Counted from the stretch's first letter, positions 36,458 through 46,129 are shown. The stretch is 64,000 nucleotides of DNA from Rivularia sp. MS3 (GCA_019192545.1 JAHCMI010000001.1:310001-374000); one strand, 5' to 3'. Program-made: numbers and translations. Notes: a model not told the origin generated them from the letters alone.

Positions 36458-36589
36458 AGTTTCACCCCCAACAATATTCCCTTCACAATAGGACAGCTTC
36501 AACTATACTGCTGTTCCTTAACTTACTGTGGTTACGGAAATTGTTATCAAATTACTTGTTACTAAAAATTTTCTCTGCATTAAAAACAA

Positions 36590-36621
36590 AAAACCTGGTT
36601 TCATAAAACAACCAAGTTTTT
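36590..36621 (-). terminator. Terminator-like hairpin after the small membrane protein gene
   Basis: AAAACCTGGTT (36590-36600) and AACCAAGTTTT (36610-36620) pair with one mismatch. It lies 30 bases past the stop of the leftward gene at 36651 and has the same AAACCNGGTTT core as other terminators of this window. Confidence 0.6.
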
Positions 36622-36650
36622 CATTTTATCAGTTGTAATTAAAGTTTAAA

Positions 36651-37055
36651 TTAACCGAATGCAAAATAATACATTACAGCAAAGTTAACTAAAGGAATAA
36701 TCATTAATAGAATCAGCCAAGGGTTTTTACCAAGCTTCTTGACAATATTTGCGTAAGCAATTATCAGAAAAATAACAGCAACGAAATTGACTAACGGAAT
36801 GAAAAAACCTATTATCCACCAAGGTGATTGGTCGCCTGCTTTTAATGTTACCCAAATGTTAAGAAAAGGAACCCATGCGAACCAAGCATTTGGCTGATTG
36901 AGCTTTTGAAGCATAGTGTAAAAGCAGTAGGAAGAAAATATATATCCTGCAATTCCAAAAATTAAATTAAAAACTCCTCCTACACTACTAGAACCAGAAC
37001 TACTCTGCGCCAATAGATATGTAAAACCCCAATGTAAGTTCAGTGACAACATCAT
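36651..37055 (-). CDS. Small membrane protein, DUF5684-like
   Basis: A protein of 134 residues from the ATG at 37055, which has GGAG eight bases upstream (an ATG at 37052 is equally possible, and the frame opens at a TTG at 37073). It has about four membrane helices and the repeated motif WFAWVPFLNIW / PWWIIGFFIPLVNFVAVIF / PWLILLMIIPLVNFAVMYY, typical of DUF5684-like or signal-peptidase-associated small proteins. Function is unknown. Confidence 0.65.
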   Translation of the reverse strand: MMLSLNLHWGFTYLLAQSSSGSSSVGGVFNLIFGIAGYIFSSYCFYTMLQKLNQPNAWFAWVPFLNIWVTLKAGDQSPWWIIGFFIPLVNFVAVIFLIIAYANIVKKLGKNPWLILLMIIPLVNFAVMYYFAFG

Positions 37056-37330
37056 TAATTTTTCTCCACACAAGAATTATCAGGCTGATTTTAATATCAA
37101 ACTTGCTTGTATGATTCCCTAAAATGTTCTTAACAGAACAAAATTAATATTAAAAATTATATATTGGTCTAATTTGATCGGGACTTACGCAACCGGTACA
37201 TTTTGCTTGTAGGGAAGGCAAAAGGGAGGATACTGCTCGGCTATGGTTCCCCGACTGTCAAGGATGTAAGTGTCTGGGTGTAGATTCTCTGCCCTCTTTA
37301 TTGCCGTGTCGTGCGGTTGCTGTGACAAAA

Positions 37331-37392
37331 ACCGCACGACACTTTTACTATTTCTAAGCGTAGTAATAACCTTTTACAGTGTCATATGTGAC
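37331..37392 (-). repeat. GTGACAC/GTGTCAC dispersed repeat, inverted copy
   Basis: On the minus strand GACAC (37383-37379), TTATTACTACGCTT and GTGTC (37342-37338) appear in the same order and with the same 36-base spacing as in the copies at 10471 and 57832. Confidence 0.6.
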
Positions 37393-37486
37393 TAGTTATA
37401 CTTAAGCACCAACCAGTCCACCAAACAATCAAGTAAGTCCTATATATAGCAATCTTATATAATTCCTGAGAAAGATAGGTATAATA

Positions 37487-37514
37487 AACCCGGTTTTTTG
37501 GAAAAAACCGGGTT
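37487..37514 (-). terminator. Strong terminator of the PEP-CTERM gene
   Basis: AACCCGGTTTTTT (37487-37499) and AAAAAACCGGGTT (37502-37514) are perfect 13-base complements with a 2-base loop centre. It lies about 50 bases past the leftward stop codon. Confidence 0.7.
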
Positions 37515-37565
37515 CCTCAAATTTACCAAATGGTTTAGAAATGCTATATAAACCGGACTGAATTG

Positions 37566-38339
37566 TTATTTTTTCAAACTAACTTTACGACGATTTCGAT
37601 GCAAAGCTAAACTTGCTCCTAATACTCCCGCAGATAATCCCAAAATACTTGTCGGCTCCGGAACCGATTGCGGTGTTTCTATGTTAAATTTCAATGTTGC
37701 CACACCTGGCGCGGGAGCATTTCGATCCAGCGGCAGCCTATCGCTTTGCTCGAAAGTTATTTCACCGCTGGCATTTTCAAATACCCCCGTTCCTCCAGTA
37801 ATAGTAATAGTACCGCCACCATTTACCGTACCGGGAAAGTTGGGATTTCCTGGTGGGAAAAAGTTAATTTCAGCCCTATCATCGGCTTGTCCAAATAATT
37901 TATTGGCGCTGTCACCAAAATATATATCAGAATTTACTTCTGGATTAGCTACTCCTAATTGAGTACGTCGATCGATAACAGACTGCGGTGGATTTTGTAA
38001 ACCTATAACGTTGGGATTGGCGTTGAACAGAAGCTTTTGATTGACTGGTACTATATTTCCGTTTTCATCGGTAATAGTTTCTTGAGATACTAATTTTCCA
38101 AAAGCATTACTTTCAAATTGAGTTAAGCCGAAAGCAGGATTACTATTTTGAGAAATACCTGAAATTTGAGCGGTAAAGAATCCTGGCTGCTGTTCAATTG
38201 GTCTTAATGTAAATAGCGTATCGTATGTAATCTCAAATTCACTGTTTACGTTTGTTTGTGCCTTGACACTTTGAATATTTGAACCACAAGCCGCGCATGT
38301 TAAAGCTATGGTCATCAACCATTTAATTCGTGAATGCAT
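37566..38339 (-). CDS. PEP-CTERM sorted secreted protein
   Basis: A protein of 257 residues from the ATG at 38339, where MHSRIKWLMTIALTCAACGS forms a signal peptide. An in-frame start 16 codons upstream is less typical. The body is beta-rich and Asn/Gly-rich (FPPGNPNFPGTVNGGGTITI, GGTGVFENASGEITFEQSD). The C-terminus is a PEP-CTERM sorting signal: VPEPTSILGLSAG, a hydrophobic helix, then basic RNRRK. Such proteins are exported and cut by an exosortase and are often linked to exopolysaccharide. No exosortase gene is present in the window. Confidence 0.85.
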   Translation of the reverse strand: MHSRIKWLMTIALTCAACGSNIQSVKAQTNVNSEFEITYDTLFTLRPIEQQPGFFTAQISGISQNSNPAFGLTQFESNAFGKLVSQETITDENGNIVPVNQKLLFNANPNVIGLQNPPQSVIDRRTQLGVANPEVNSDIYFGDSANKLFGQADDRAEINFFPPGNPNFPGTVNGGGTITITGGTGVFENASGEITFEQSDRLPLDRNAPAPGVATLKFNIETPQSVPEPTSILGLSAGVLGASLALHRNRRKVSLKK

Positions 38340-39312
38340 AATAAGAAATATTAGATTAACAACAACAGTAATAGTCGCAATTGTCACGGTAGCCTATAAG
38401 AAAAATGTGCCGGTTGCGGTCACTTATAAACAAAACGGATTTTACTTATGTATAAGCTTCAATTACAACGATTTTATTTAAAATAAATTCATCCTCTATT
38501 AATTCTGAATGCCAATTATACAATTACTAAAAATTGATAATAATCATCTAAAAATACTTTAAATATTTGATGTCTAAGTGCTGTTGGTATCTATCTAATT
38601 TGAAATATTTTTCATTTTGTATTGATAAATAAATTGCTTGCTAAAACTTCAACAACCTTTACCGCTATTTTCAATATCTATAAAAATACTAAATTCATAA
38701 ATATTGGTTCGTGCTTATATATTATTATCAGTTAAATCACTGTATTTAATATAAATGTTTGGTAATTTTCGCAGAAATAAAAAGTAAAATATTACTAAAA
38801 TTTTACAATTGTGTGGTGTAAATACTTAACCAATTTAAGGAGTTGATTTAGCAAGTTCTCTAAAAAACATCAAATGTATAGCGGTTTTCACTTGGGTGGA
38901 ATACATTAAACTACCACCGCCCTACGGGCACCCCTCTTCTTAGTAAGGAGAGGGAAAGGGATGAGGTCTCGAGTGTATTCTGCTCAACCGAAAACTGGTA
39001 TATTCTGATGATTAAAACTCACTCAATCTTTTAAAAAAAGCAGGTCAAAGTCATAAGTCATCAAACGATGATTTTCAACGTACATCAAATTAGCACTAAT
39101 TTAATTGCTTTTAGTTAAAAACCATACCTTATATGATTGGAATCTAGATGATGAACACTGCATTTATGCTGAATATTTTAGTTACAACAGTACTGACATA
39201 AGTATATATACAGTCTATGTAAATTACTTAAGTAGTATAAATACTGAGGAGAATATACCTAAATTAATTAGATAATAAATATTCGTCGTTTTGCAGCATC
39301 GAGAAATAATCA
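38340..39312. other. Long gap upstream of argG with two repeat elements
   Basis: 973 AT-rich bases. A shortened GTGACAC-family copy is at 38378-38425 (CAATTGTCAC joined to AAAAATGTGCCGGTTGCGG). A separate inverted-repeat element is at 38884-38995. The argG promoter region follows: CTGACA near 39192 and TATGTA 17 bases later is a weak candidate. Confidence 0.5.
38884..38995. repeat. Inverted-repeat element with internal hairpin
   Basis: GTTTTCACTTGGGTGGAATAC at the left end pairs imperfectly with GTATTCTGCTCAACCGAAAAC at the right end (ends GTTTTC/GAAAAC and AATAC/GTATT match). Inside, CCCTCTTCTTA and TAAGGAGAGGG form a strong hairpin. It has no coding capacity. It looks like a small non-autonomous mobile or palindromic element. 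Confidence 0.5.
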
Positions 39313-40515
39313 ATGGGTCGCGCTAAAAAGGTTGTCTTAGCATATTCTGGTGGAGTAGATACATCAGTGTGTATTCCTTACCTCAAAGAAGAATGGGGAG
39401 TAGAAGAAGTAATTACCCTCGCAGCAGATTTAGGTCAAGGTGAAGAATTAGAACCAGTTCGTGAAAAAGCTCTCAAGTCTGGTGCAAGTGAATCGTTAGT
39501 AGTTAATGTCCAAGAAAGCTTTATCAAAGATTATGCATTCAGGGCTATTCAAGCTAATGCTATCTACGAAAATCGCTATCCTTTGGCAACTGCTCTTGCA
39601 CGTCCGTTAATTGCCAAAGCTTTGGTAGAAGCAGCCCAAAAATACGAAGCCGATGCAATTGCACATGGTTGTACGGGCAAAGGTAATGACCAAGTTCGTT
39701 TCGATGTAGCTGTTGCGGCTATGAATCCGAATTTAAAAATACTTGCGCCAGCAAGGGAATGGGGCATGAGTCGGGAAGAAACTATTGCTTACGGAGAACG
39801 TTTTGGTATTCCCTCACCTGTAAAAAAATCTTCCCCCTACAGTATTGACAAAAATCTACTCGGTCGAAGCATTGAAGCTGGTGCTTTAGAAGATCCATCT
39901 TACGAACCGCCAGAAGAAGTTTACGAGATGACAAAGGCGATCGCTAATACTCCCGAACAACCAGAGTATATAGAAATCGGCTTTGTTAGAGGTATTCCAG
40001 TAACTTTGAATGGCGAATCGAAGCCGCCAATTGAAATGATTGCCCAACTCAACGATTTGGTAGGAAATCATGGTGTTGGACGGATTGACATGATCGAAAA
40101 TCGTCTGGTGGGCATAAAATCGCGAGAAATCTACGAATCTCCGGCAATGGTGGCATTAATTCAAGCGCATCGCGACTTGGAAAGCTTAACTTTAACGGCG
40201 GATGTGACTCAATATAAACGGGGTATCGAAGAAACTTATAGCCAATTAATTTACAATGGTTTATGGTTTAGCCCCCTCAAAGCTGCTCTTGATGCCTTTA
40301 TTCAAAAGACGCAAGAAAGAGTTTCTGGAACAGTGCGAATGAAACTTTTTAAAGGCAATGCCATCGTTGTTGGCCGTCATTCCGATAATTCCCTTTACAA
40401 TCCAGAAATGGCAACTTATGGCTCCGAAGATAGATTCGATCATAAGGCTGCTGAAGGATTTATTTATATTTGGGGAATGCCAACTCGTATTTGGGCACAG
40501 CAGGATAATTCTTAA
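39313..40515 (+). CDS. argG: Argininosuccinate synthase
   Basis: A protein of 400 residues, normal length. It joins citrulline and aspartate with ATP in arginine synthesis, which in cyanobacteria also feeds cyanophycin. The ATP-binding loop [16 protein letters not shown] is at about 8-23, and [15 protein letters not shown] (about 117-131) and [20 protein letters not shown] (about 175-194) are family signatures. It is monocistronic and ends in a clear bidirectional terminator. Confidence 0.97.
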   Translation: MGRAKKVVLAYSGGVDTSVCIPYLKEEWGVEEVITLAADLGQGEELEPVREKALKSGASESLVVNVQESFIKDYAFRAIQANAIYENRYPLATALARPLIAKALVEAAQKYEADAIAHGCTGKGNDQVRFDVAVAAMNPNLKILAPAREWGMSREETIAYGERFGIPSPVKKSSPYSIDKNLLGRSIEAGALEDPSYEPPEEVYEMTKAIANTPEQPEYIEIGFVRGIPVTLNGESKPPIEMIAQLNDLVGNHGVGRIDMIENRLVGIKSREIYESPAMVALIQAHRDLESLTLTADVTQYKRGIEETYSQLIYNGLWFSPLKAALDAFIQKTQERVSGTVRMKLFKGNAIVVGRHSDNSLYNPEMATYGSEDRFDHKAAEGFIYIWGMPTRIWAQQDNS

Positions 40516-40551
40516 TTAAAAATCGATTAATTATCACGATAGTTATCACAA

Positions 40552-40588
40552 ACAAAAACCTCTCTCCTTGTAAGGAGAGAGGTTTTGT
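40552..40588. terminator. Bidirectional terminator between argG and the DedA gene
   Basis: AAAACCTCTCTCCTT and AAGGAGAGAGGTTTT pair perfectly over 15 bases with a 2-base centre, with T-rich sequence after it on the plus strand and A-rich sequence before it. It sits between converging genes. Confidence 0.85.
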
Positions 40589-40644
40589 ATTTTTTATGAT
40601 TGATTATCAACCATACCAAGTTAGGTTAATCACATGATATATTC

Positions 40645-41277
40645 CTATTCCTCAGTTGTTATCTCCTCAACCTGACGAGATTCCAGCCATAAAGGTACGG
40701 CGATTAATGCAACTAAAATCAACAATGCCAAAATAGCAAATTGACCTACCCATTGCACCAACTCTTCCAAAGAAACAACCTTACCAGCAAAGAAAGCCAA
40801 AGAAACCATCGCACTAGCCCAAGCGGCAGCACCTAAAAGGTTATATAGCAAGAAATTCGCAAAAGGCATCTGGGCTATACCAGCCAACGGTGCAGCAAGA
40901 ATTCGTAATAAAGCAAAAAACCTGCCAAAAAATACGGCTTTAGCAGCGTTTTCACTAAATTTTTCTTTTATATCTAAAACTCTGGCTTCAGAAATCCTTA
41001 ATAGGCGGGAGCAACGCATTAATAATGGCCATCCCCCAATTCTACCGATCCAATAGCCGCAAGTTCCGCCAATCGCTGCACCCGTTGCTGCGTCTCCTAC
41101 AACCAACCAGTAGTTGAGTTCATCATTACCAGCTAAAAAGCCACCTACTAAAGTCACAGTTTCCCCTGGAAGGGGGATGCCCAAGTTTTCTAATAAAATC
41201 CCTACAAAAATCGCCCAATAGCCGTATTTATGAGCGATTTCCTGAATATTCTCTAGTGATATAAAATCGAGAGACAT
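40645..41277 (-). CDS. DedA family membrane protein
   Basis: A protein of 210 residues with four to five hydrophobic segments. Family motifs are GYWAIFVGILLENLGIPLPGET (about 18-40), then GATGAAIGGTCGYWIGRIGG (about 62-82), and FGRFFALLRILAAPLAGIAQMPF (about 112-135), where the FxRxxxxxR-type motif gives the DedA/SNARE-associated assignment. DedA proteins act as lipid carrier flippases or help membrane homeostasis. The short cytoplasmic tail is acidic. Confidence 0.9.
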   Translation of the reverse strand: MSLDFISLENIQEIAHKYGYWAIFVGILLENLGIPLPGETVTLVGGFLAGNDELNYWLVVGDAATGAAIGGTCGYWIGRIGGWPLLMRCSRLLRISEARVLDIKEKFSENAAKAVFFGRFFALLRILAAPLAGIAQMPFANFLLYNLLGAAAWASAMVSLAFFAGKVVSLEELVQWVGQFAILALLILVALIAVPLWLESRQVEEITTEE

Positions 41278-41884
41278 CCAGACCTAACCTATTTATATAA
41301 TTTTACATTTCTACATATTGACTCTTCTAGACACAAGGTGTCAATGAAGTTAGCGGTTAATTACTTTCACCAATATTTATTTAGATCGGGATATTTCTTA
41401 AAATATTTAAACTAGTAGTAGATAGTAAATAAAAATACTATATACTCTAGTTGTAATTACATTTAGCAACTAAGTTAGTTTATTCTGTATTATTTTCTTA
41501 AAGCTAGTTTCAAGAAAAAGATATTTAAATATTTTTTATTTAATTGTATTAAATATGACTTGCCAAAGGATTGTACGTTTACCACAACCTTACAATTACT
41601 ATCATCTATAATAGTAATTTTATGAAAAATTCATAAAACTCTGAGAAAATTATAAAAATTTAGTAAAAGAATCGGTTGCTACGGAAAAACTAAATCGCTT
41701 ATGCCTATACTGAAAATTGTTTAGACAAATTATACGGCATAAATACTGACTGAATTTGTCTCAATTGTACTGCTTTAATACTTGATTCAAAAACAGGTAA
41801 AATAGTGGTTTTCAGTTGAGAAGGTAGTCGTGTTTGTGTCTGTTTTTTGTTTTTCTTGAGTATTTCAACTATCCAGTTAAATTT
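41278..41884. other. Long AT-rich divergent promoter region
   Basis: About 600 bases between the divergent DedA and STAS genes, very AT-rich. No repeats or hairpins stand out. A 17-codon in-frame extension of the STAS gene (from 41834) is judged non-coding. Confidence 0.4.
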
Positions 41885-42238
41885 ATGACTTTCACATTAG
41901 AACGTCAAGTTACTTTGTTCAAGCCCGAAGGACGCATGGACTTGCAGGGCGGAAATGCTTTGAGCCAAAAGATTGCTGCGGTTGTACCTGCTCCCGGACA
42001 AATCTGGGTTATAGACTTAGCTAAAGTTGATTTTATGGACAGTTCTGGTTTAGTTAGTTTAGTTAAGGGACTGAAAACAGCACGTCAGCATAATTGCCAT
42101 TTAGTTCTTTGCAGCGTGACGGCTCCAGTTCGCTTAGTTTTAGAACTTACTCACTTAGACTCTGTTTTTGACATTTTCAATACTTACGAAGATGTTCTTA
42201 ACATCATAGAAGACAAAAGCTTAGTTGTAGCCAGCTAA
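41885..42238 (+). CDS. Single-domain STAS protein (anti-sigma factor antagonist type)
   Basis: A protein of 117 residues from the ATG at 41885, where MTFTLERQVTLFKPEGRMDL starts the fold. The frame opens 17 codons earlier. The SpoIIAA-like signature IWVIDLAKVDFMDSSGLVSLVKGL has Ser57 or Ser58 as the likely phosphorylated serine. Such proteins are switched by a serine kinase and a PP2C phosphatase and control sigma factors or other partners. Neither partner gene is adjacent. Confidence 0.88.
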   Translation: MTFTLERQVTLFKPEGRMDLQGGNALSQKIAAVVPAPGQIWVIDLAKVDFMDSSGLVSLVKGLKTARQHNCHLVLCSVTAPVRLVLELTHLDSVFDIFNTYEDVLNIIEDKSLVVAS

Positions 42239-42758
42239 ATTTGCTTTGTCAGTTCACTACTGTAGGCGTTAAGCAAGAAATTTAATTGCACTAAGTAATT
42301 AAATGCGAACGCAACATCAAGTTTTTATTCGGAAGATAAAGCTTTAAATTTTTACCTTACCTCTATCAACCGCCATGCGAATTCACTATTAACTCTCAAT
42401 CTGCACTGCTCATCGATTCTTCGTGAGGAGTGGTGAGTTACTTAAACTAGTTTGAAGCGAAACAAGCAATGGAAGAATTATTTTTATAGGTAACAATGGT
42501 AACATATAGCTTATTATCATTTACCCAAAAAAAATTCTTTACTCTTTTGCTTTGTTCTTGCTTTTATCTTCCTGTTATTTATTGCTAAAGGGGTTTTATA
42601 TATGACCCTTTTTTTTTGCTAATATCGCTTATCAACCAATTATTCTGGCTAACCTATTTCAAAAAAAACAAAATTTCAAAGGTTAATTTATCAAAGTAGT
42701 TTTTCGCAACCCAAATCTAGCCTATACAGACGGCATCAATGTCATGCATTAAGTTTCT
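42239..42758. other. Gap with two hairpins; candidate small RNA or long 3' UTR
   Basis: CACTGCTCA (42404-42412) and TGAGGAGTG (42424-42432) form a hairpin with one mismatch. AAAGGG (42587-42592) and CCCTTT (42606-42611) followed by a run of seven further Ts form a clear plus-strand terminator 350 bases after the STAS stop. Something on the plus strand ends there: either a very long STAS 3' UTR or an unannotated small RNA. Confidence 0.45.
42587..42617 (+). terminator. Rho-independent terminator with a nine-T run
   Basis: The stem AAAGGG/CCCTTT has a 13-base AT-rich loop and is directly followed by Ts. It is far from any annotated plus-strand gene end. Confidence 0.6.
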
Positions 42759-43316
42759 TTAAGTGTTAGGCACGGTAGAAATATTGCCAGGTGGGTTAGA
42801 ACGAGGAAATGAAGGTAAATCAATACCGCTATGAGAAGCGGTGCGAGATTTTAAAGCTAAGCGGTAGCTAACACTTTGTAATTCCGCTTGTAATTGGCGG
42901 TTTTCCTGTTGTAAGAGTGCTACCTTTTCTCTTACTGGAGTCATTCGTTCCTCGAATTTATGACGATAAATTTGAGGTAATTCTTGTACTACTTGTTCTA
43001 ACATTCTAGAACGGTCAGTTAATTCCTGAACGGACTGACGCAATTGATATATTTCGCCATCCCGAGTGCTGATTTGCTCTTGGTAAAAACTTACCTGTTC
43101 TTCTACTGCTTGCAATTGTTCTCGTAAAGCGTTTAATTCATTCTGATGCTTTTCGGAAACTTCTGGCTGGGGCATAAAATTGTTATTACCCTTTACCAGT
43201 CGGAACAGTTCTTGAGACAGCTGCTGTACTAATTGATCTCGAAGCTGCAATTCTTGACGCAACTTCGATACTTCAGTAGAAAGAGCTTGTATGGTGGAGT
43301 TATCTGTTTGGCTCAC
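42759..43316 (-). CDS. Coiled-coil protein, cyanobacterial conserved hypothetical
   Basis: A protein of 185 residues from a GTG at 43316. Residues ~8-160 are nearly all heptad-like helix (LSTEVSKLRQELQLRDQLVQ; LNALREQLQAVEEQVSFYQE; VALLQQENRQLQAELQSV), rich in Gln, Leu and Glu. The last 30 residues are Pro/Ser/Asn-rich and likely disordered. There is no enzyme motif or membrane helix. It probably has a structural or scaffold role. It lies 300 bases downstream of rpsF on the same strand. Confidence 0.7.
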   Translation of the reverse strand: MSQTDNSTIQALSTEVSKLRQELQLRDQLVQQLSQELFRLVKGNNNFMPQPEVSEKHQNELNALREQLQAVEEQVSFYQEQISTRDGEIYQLRQSVQELTDRSRMLEQVVQELPQIYRHKFEERMTPVREKVALLQQENRQLQAELQSVSYRLALKSRTASHSGIDLPSFPRSNPPGNISTVPNT

Positions 43317-43615
43317 AGTGTCTTACAGTTTACTTAATAAATCTTTTCCACTTTTAGGGTAAGTATTTGTTAATGTAACATTCTTAGCCGTGATGGCAAG
43401 AGGGAAAGAGGTATATTTTTTTTACTTTTTTTAAAATTAAATTTTGATTGGCGCTGATTTCCGAACTAATTTAAGGAAACCGGGACTGTGGTAAGTAAAT
43501 ATAGAATTGATTTTCCGTTTTACTTTAAAACCACATAATACCGGTTATTTCTAACAGTGTAAGAGATAACTTACCTATTGTTTAATCATGTAGCAAGGCA
43601 GAGCAGTAAAGAAGA

Positions 43616-43960
43616 TTATCTTTCTTGAGCCATTGCCGCAGCCGATGGTTCTTCGGTTGCTGTCTGTTCTTCCAAATCTTGCTTGATGGTTAAATAGCGA
43701 ATTACTTCTTCACTCAAACGCATAGCACGTTCCATTGGAGCGATAGTGCTACCAACAGCAGTATAGTTCATTTGAACGTAAACACCATCCCGATGTTTGT
43801 TAATTTCATAAGCCAAACGACGCTTGCCGCGATTTTGGATTTGGATATTTTCCGCACCATTTTCTTTAATTAAGTTTTCATACTTAGAAATATTTTGCTC
43901 CACTTGCTCGTCTATTAAGTCTGGGCGCAAAATATACATTGTTTCGTAGTTTGTAGCCAT
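43616..43960 (-). CDS. rpsF: 30S ribosomal protein bS6
   Basis: A protein of 114 residues. It binds the central domain of 16S rRNA with bS18. Family text: [21 protein letters not shown] at the start, [19 protein letters not shown] (about 41-59), and [20 protein letters not shown]. The C-terminal tail [14 protein letters not shown] is acidic and flexible. ATG at 43960 with a clear AGGAG site. No bS18 gene or single-strand-binding protein gene follows, as often in cyanobacteria. Confidence 0.97.
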   Translation of the reverse strand: MATNYETMYILRPDLIDEQVEQNISKYENLIKENGAENIQIQNRGKRRLAYEINKHRDGVYVQMNYTAVGSTIAPMERAMRLSEEVIRYLTIKQDLEEQTATEEPSAAAMAQER

Positions 43961-44582
43961 TAGCGTTAATCTCCTTATGGACTTTGGCTGCTAGTGTCAA
44001 AAAAATTATGAAGTTAACTTCCGAATCTTTATTCAAGTAAGCCAACATTTCTAGCAGCAAGGAATTATAATCTTACCAGTTTTTGATTTTAATTGACGAA
44101 ACTTTGAAAATCTGCTCTCTAGCACTTACAGATAATAAAATACCCCACTGTGGGTATAGTCGAATAGGGCGATATCCCTTACACACGGTTCTATCCGGAA
44201 TATTTATCAAACGGTAGAACATTTTATTTTTCGGAGTCCCTTATATCCGCAGTTGCTAAAAGGAAAGCGCTATACATATAAATTGAATTCCATGATGCAG
44301 ATGCCAAAAACATCAAGCCCTCAATCGATATACCTAGGAGGCTTAGGCGTTTGGCTAAACTATTTAATTTATTTAGAACTGATGCAACTAGTTTATTCCG
44401 AAAAATCAGTAATGAAAAAGCAAGCTAGCTTATGCTATTGTTCTACGGGTTAAAGATTACACACACATAGCAGATAATTCGTTAAACCATTTCAACCGAA
44501 ATAGGCATAGACACGAATTTCTTTTGTGTAAATAATCAATTTTACTTAGTTAAAACATATTCAAGAGGATGAAATCAAACTT
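43961..44582. other. Divergent gap between rpsF and the FAH-family gene
   Basis: 622 bases. A 66-codon open frame at 44253-44453 starts at TTG, lacks a ribosome site and has no family likeness, so it is not called. The promoters of both flanking genes must be here. Confidence 0.4.
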
Positions 44583-45359
44583 ATGGCTCAGCGCTATGTG
44601 CGAGTTCAAAATACTGAAGGGATTATCTACTATGGTTTGCTACATCTCGATCTTAACGTGGAAGTGCTTGATGCTCCTCCCTGGATGCAAGGGCAACCCA
44701 CGAATTTGATACTGCAACCAGACAGCTACCAAATTTTAGCTCCTTGTTCTCCTTCCAAAATTATTGCGGTGGGCAAAAATTATGCAGAACATGCCGCTGA
44801 AATGGGTAGTAAAGTTCCAGAAGAACCTTTAATTTTCCTCAAACCACCTACTTGTGTTATCCCTTCCGAAGCTGAAATTCAATATCCCCAGGCTACACAG
44901 CACGTAGACTATGAGGGAGAATTAGCTTTAATTATTGGCGAATCAGCCACTAAATGTACTCCTGCTGCGGCTCAAAATAAGATTTGGGGCTATACCATTG
45001 CTAATGACGTGACAGCAAGAGATTTACAAAAGCGAGATAGGCAATGGACTCGTGCTAAAGGTTTTGATACTTTTTGTCCTTTGGGGCCGTGGATTGTTAG
45101 GGAAGTAAGCCCTGGTGCTAGACTGCAAACTTTTTTGAATGATGATGCCACTCCCGTTCAATCTGCTTGTATCGATCAAATGGTTTTTTCTCCCGAAACT
45201 GTAGTGTCTTACATAAGTCAGGTAATGACGCTACTGCCGGGAGACGTAATATTAACAGGTACGCCATTAGGAGTTGGCCCCTTGAACTGTGGCGATCGCA
45301 TCAGGGTTGAGATAGAAGGTATCGGTCGTTTAGAAAATACTGTTGCGGCTAGTAAATAA
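44583..45359 (+). CDS. Fumarylacetoacetate hydrolase family protein
   Basis: A protein of 258 residues. Motifs: PSKIIAVGKNYAEHAAEMG (about 58-76), IFLKPPTCVIPSEAEI, the metal-binding HVDYEGELALIIG (about 108-120), GYTIANDVTARDLQKRD, AKGFDTFCPLGPWIV and GDVILTGTPLGVGPL. These belong to the FAH/2-hydroxyhepta-2,4-diene-1,7-dioate isomerase/YcgM fold, which acts on acylpyruvates or oxaloacetate with Mg. The physiological substrate here is not fixed. Its stop lies 16 bases from the converging Tic20-like gene. Confidence 0.92.
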   Translation: MAQRYVRVQNTEGIIYYGLLHLDLNVEVLDAPPWMQGQPTNLILQPDSYQILAPCSPSKIIAVGKNYAEHAAEMGSKVPEEPLIFLKPPTCVIPSEAEIQYPQATQHVDYEGELALIIGESATKCTPAAAQNKIWGYTIANDVTARDLQKRDRQWTRAKGFDTFCPLGPWIVREVSPGARLQTFLNDDATPVQSACIDQMVFSPETVVSYISQVMTLLPGDVILTGTPLGVGPLNCGDRIRVEIEGIGRLENTVAASK

Positions 45360-45375
45360 AAACTATACGACTTTT

Positions 45376-45852
45376 TTAACGTACCTGCATGTAAACCGCA
45401 TCAGAAATTGCGGGAATTTCTGCGTAACGACCCATGATAGTTTGAGCTACAGAATATACAATAGCTGCTATCAAACCAATAAAAATAGTATTAGCTAAAG
45501 TTTCGATGGCAAAGTTAGCACCTGGAACTGGACTTAAAGCACGAACTACAAGACCGCACAAAACTAAAACAATATCTAAAAGTATAGCCTGCATTGTATT
45601 GAAGCGAATAAAATGAGCAATTTTCTCATTTCGCACTACCAACATAAACAAAGCAAAGAAAACGACTAATCCAGCAAAAGGAATGCCATTATAAATTGCG
45701 ATTACAGGCAAAATTGGGATGAAAATTACTCTTAAGGCTGGAAACTGATTTAGCAAAAAGCTACCGAAAGCTAACCCTTCAATCAAAGGAAGCAAATAAG
45801 GTAGGCTCGCGAAAATTCTATCCTTAACAGTTGTAGTTCCGCGCCAAGTCAT
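45376..45852 (-). CDS. Tic20 family membrane protein
   Basis: A protein of 158 residues with four membrane helices. DRIFASLPYLLPLIEGLAFG, KIAHFIRFNTMQAILLDIVL and the final EIPAISDAVYMQVR match cyanobacterial homologues of plastid Tic20, a channel component of protein import in chloroplasts. The role in cyanobacteria is not settled. The ATG at 45852 has GGAG upstream. It converges tightly with the FAH-family gene. Confidence 0.92.
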   Translation of the reverse strand: MTWRGTTTVKDRIFASLPYLLPLIEGLAFGSFLLNQFPALRVIFIPILPVIAIYNGIPFAGLVVFFALFMLVVRNEKIAHFIRFNTMQAILLDIVLVLCGLVVRALSPVPGANFAIETLANTIFIGLIAAIVYSVAQTIMGRYAEIPAISDAVYMQVR

Positions 45853-45931
45853 TCTGCGTTCTCCTATGTCTTATTTTACTGACCGTATGAACCTAGAATA
45901 ACGCAGTTACTTAGTTTTCGTCTCAACCGCT

Positions 45932-46129
45932 TTATTCTATGTTGGCAATACGAAAGCCCATGATACACTCGTGCCAATTTGGTTGTTTGTCACCAATATT
46001 GTTAATTGCTTGTCCGCAACCTAATTTACCGTCGTACCAGCGAGGTTGCCCGCTTTTATCGGCAAGAACACAAGACTGGCAAACGCTTTGAGGAGCTATT
46101 AGCTGTTCTTTTATTAAAATTACTAACAT
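45932..46129 (-). CDS. Small four-cysteine protein
   Basis: A protein of 65 residues with Cys17-X2-Cys20, Cys38 and Cys55 in VCQSCVLADKSGQPRWYDGKLGCG and WHECIMGFRIANIE. The cysteine layout suggests a small metal-binding or redox protein. I have the impression of a cyanobacterial conserved family but cannot name it. It lies 79 bases upstream of the Tic20-like gene on the same strand, so the two may be co-transcribed. ATG at 46129. Confidence 0.6.
   Translation of the reverse strand: MLVILIKEQLIAPQSVCQSCVLADKSGQPRWYDGKLGCGQAINNIGDKQPNWHECIMGFRIANIE

Larger units (their letters stand above)
37074..37565. other. Gap with repeat copy and terminator
   Basis: It contains an inverted copy of the GTGACAC repeat (37331-37392, listed separately), a preceding CGTGTCGTGCGG stretch similar to 25339-25360, and the strong hairpin at 37487-37514. 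No gene is seen. Confidence 0.6.

Noticed and set aside
44253-44453. A 66-codon frame between rpsF and the FAH gene
   Set aside because: TTG start without a ribosome site and no family likeness. It could be revisited if transcription is seen.
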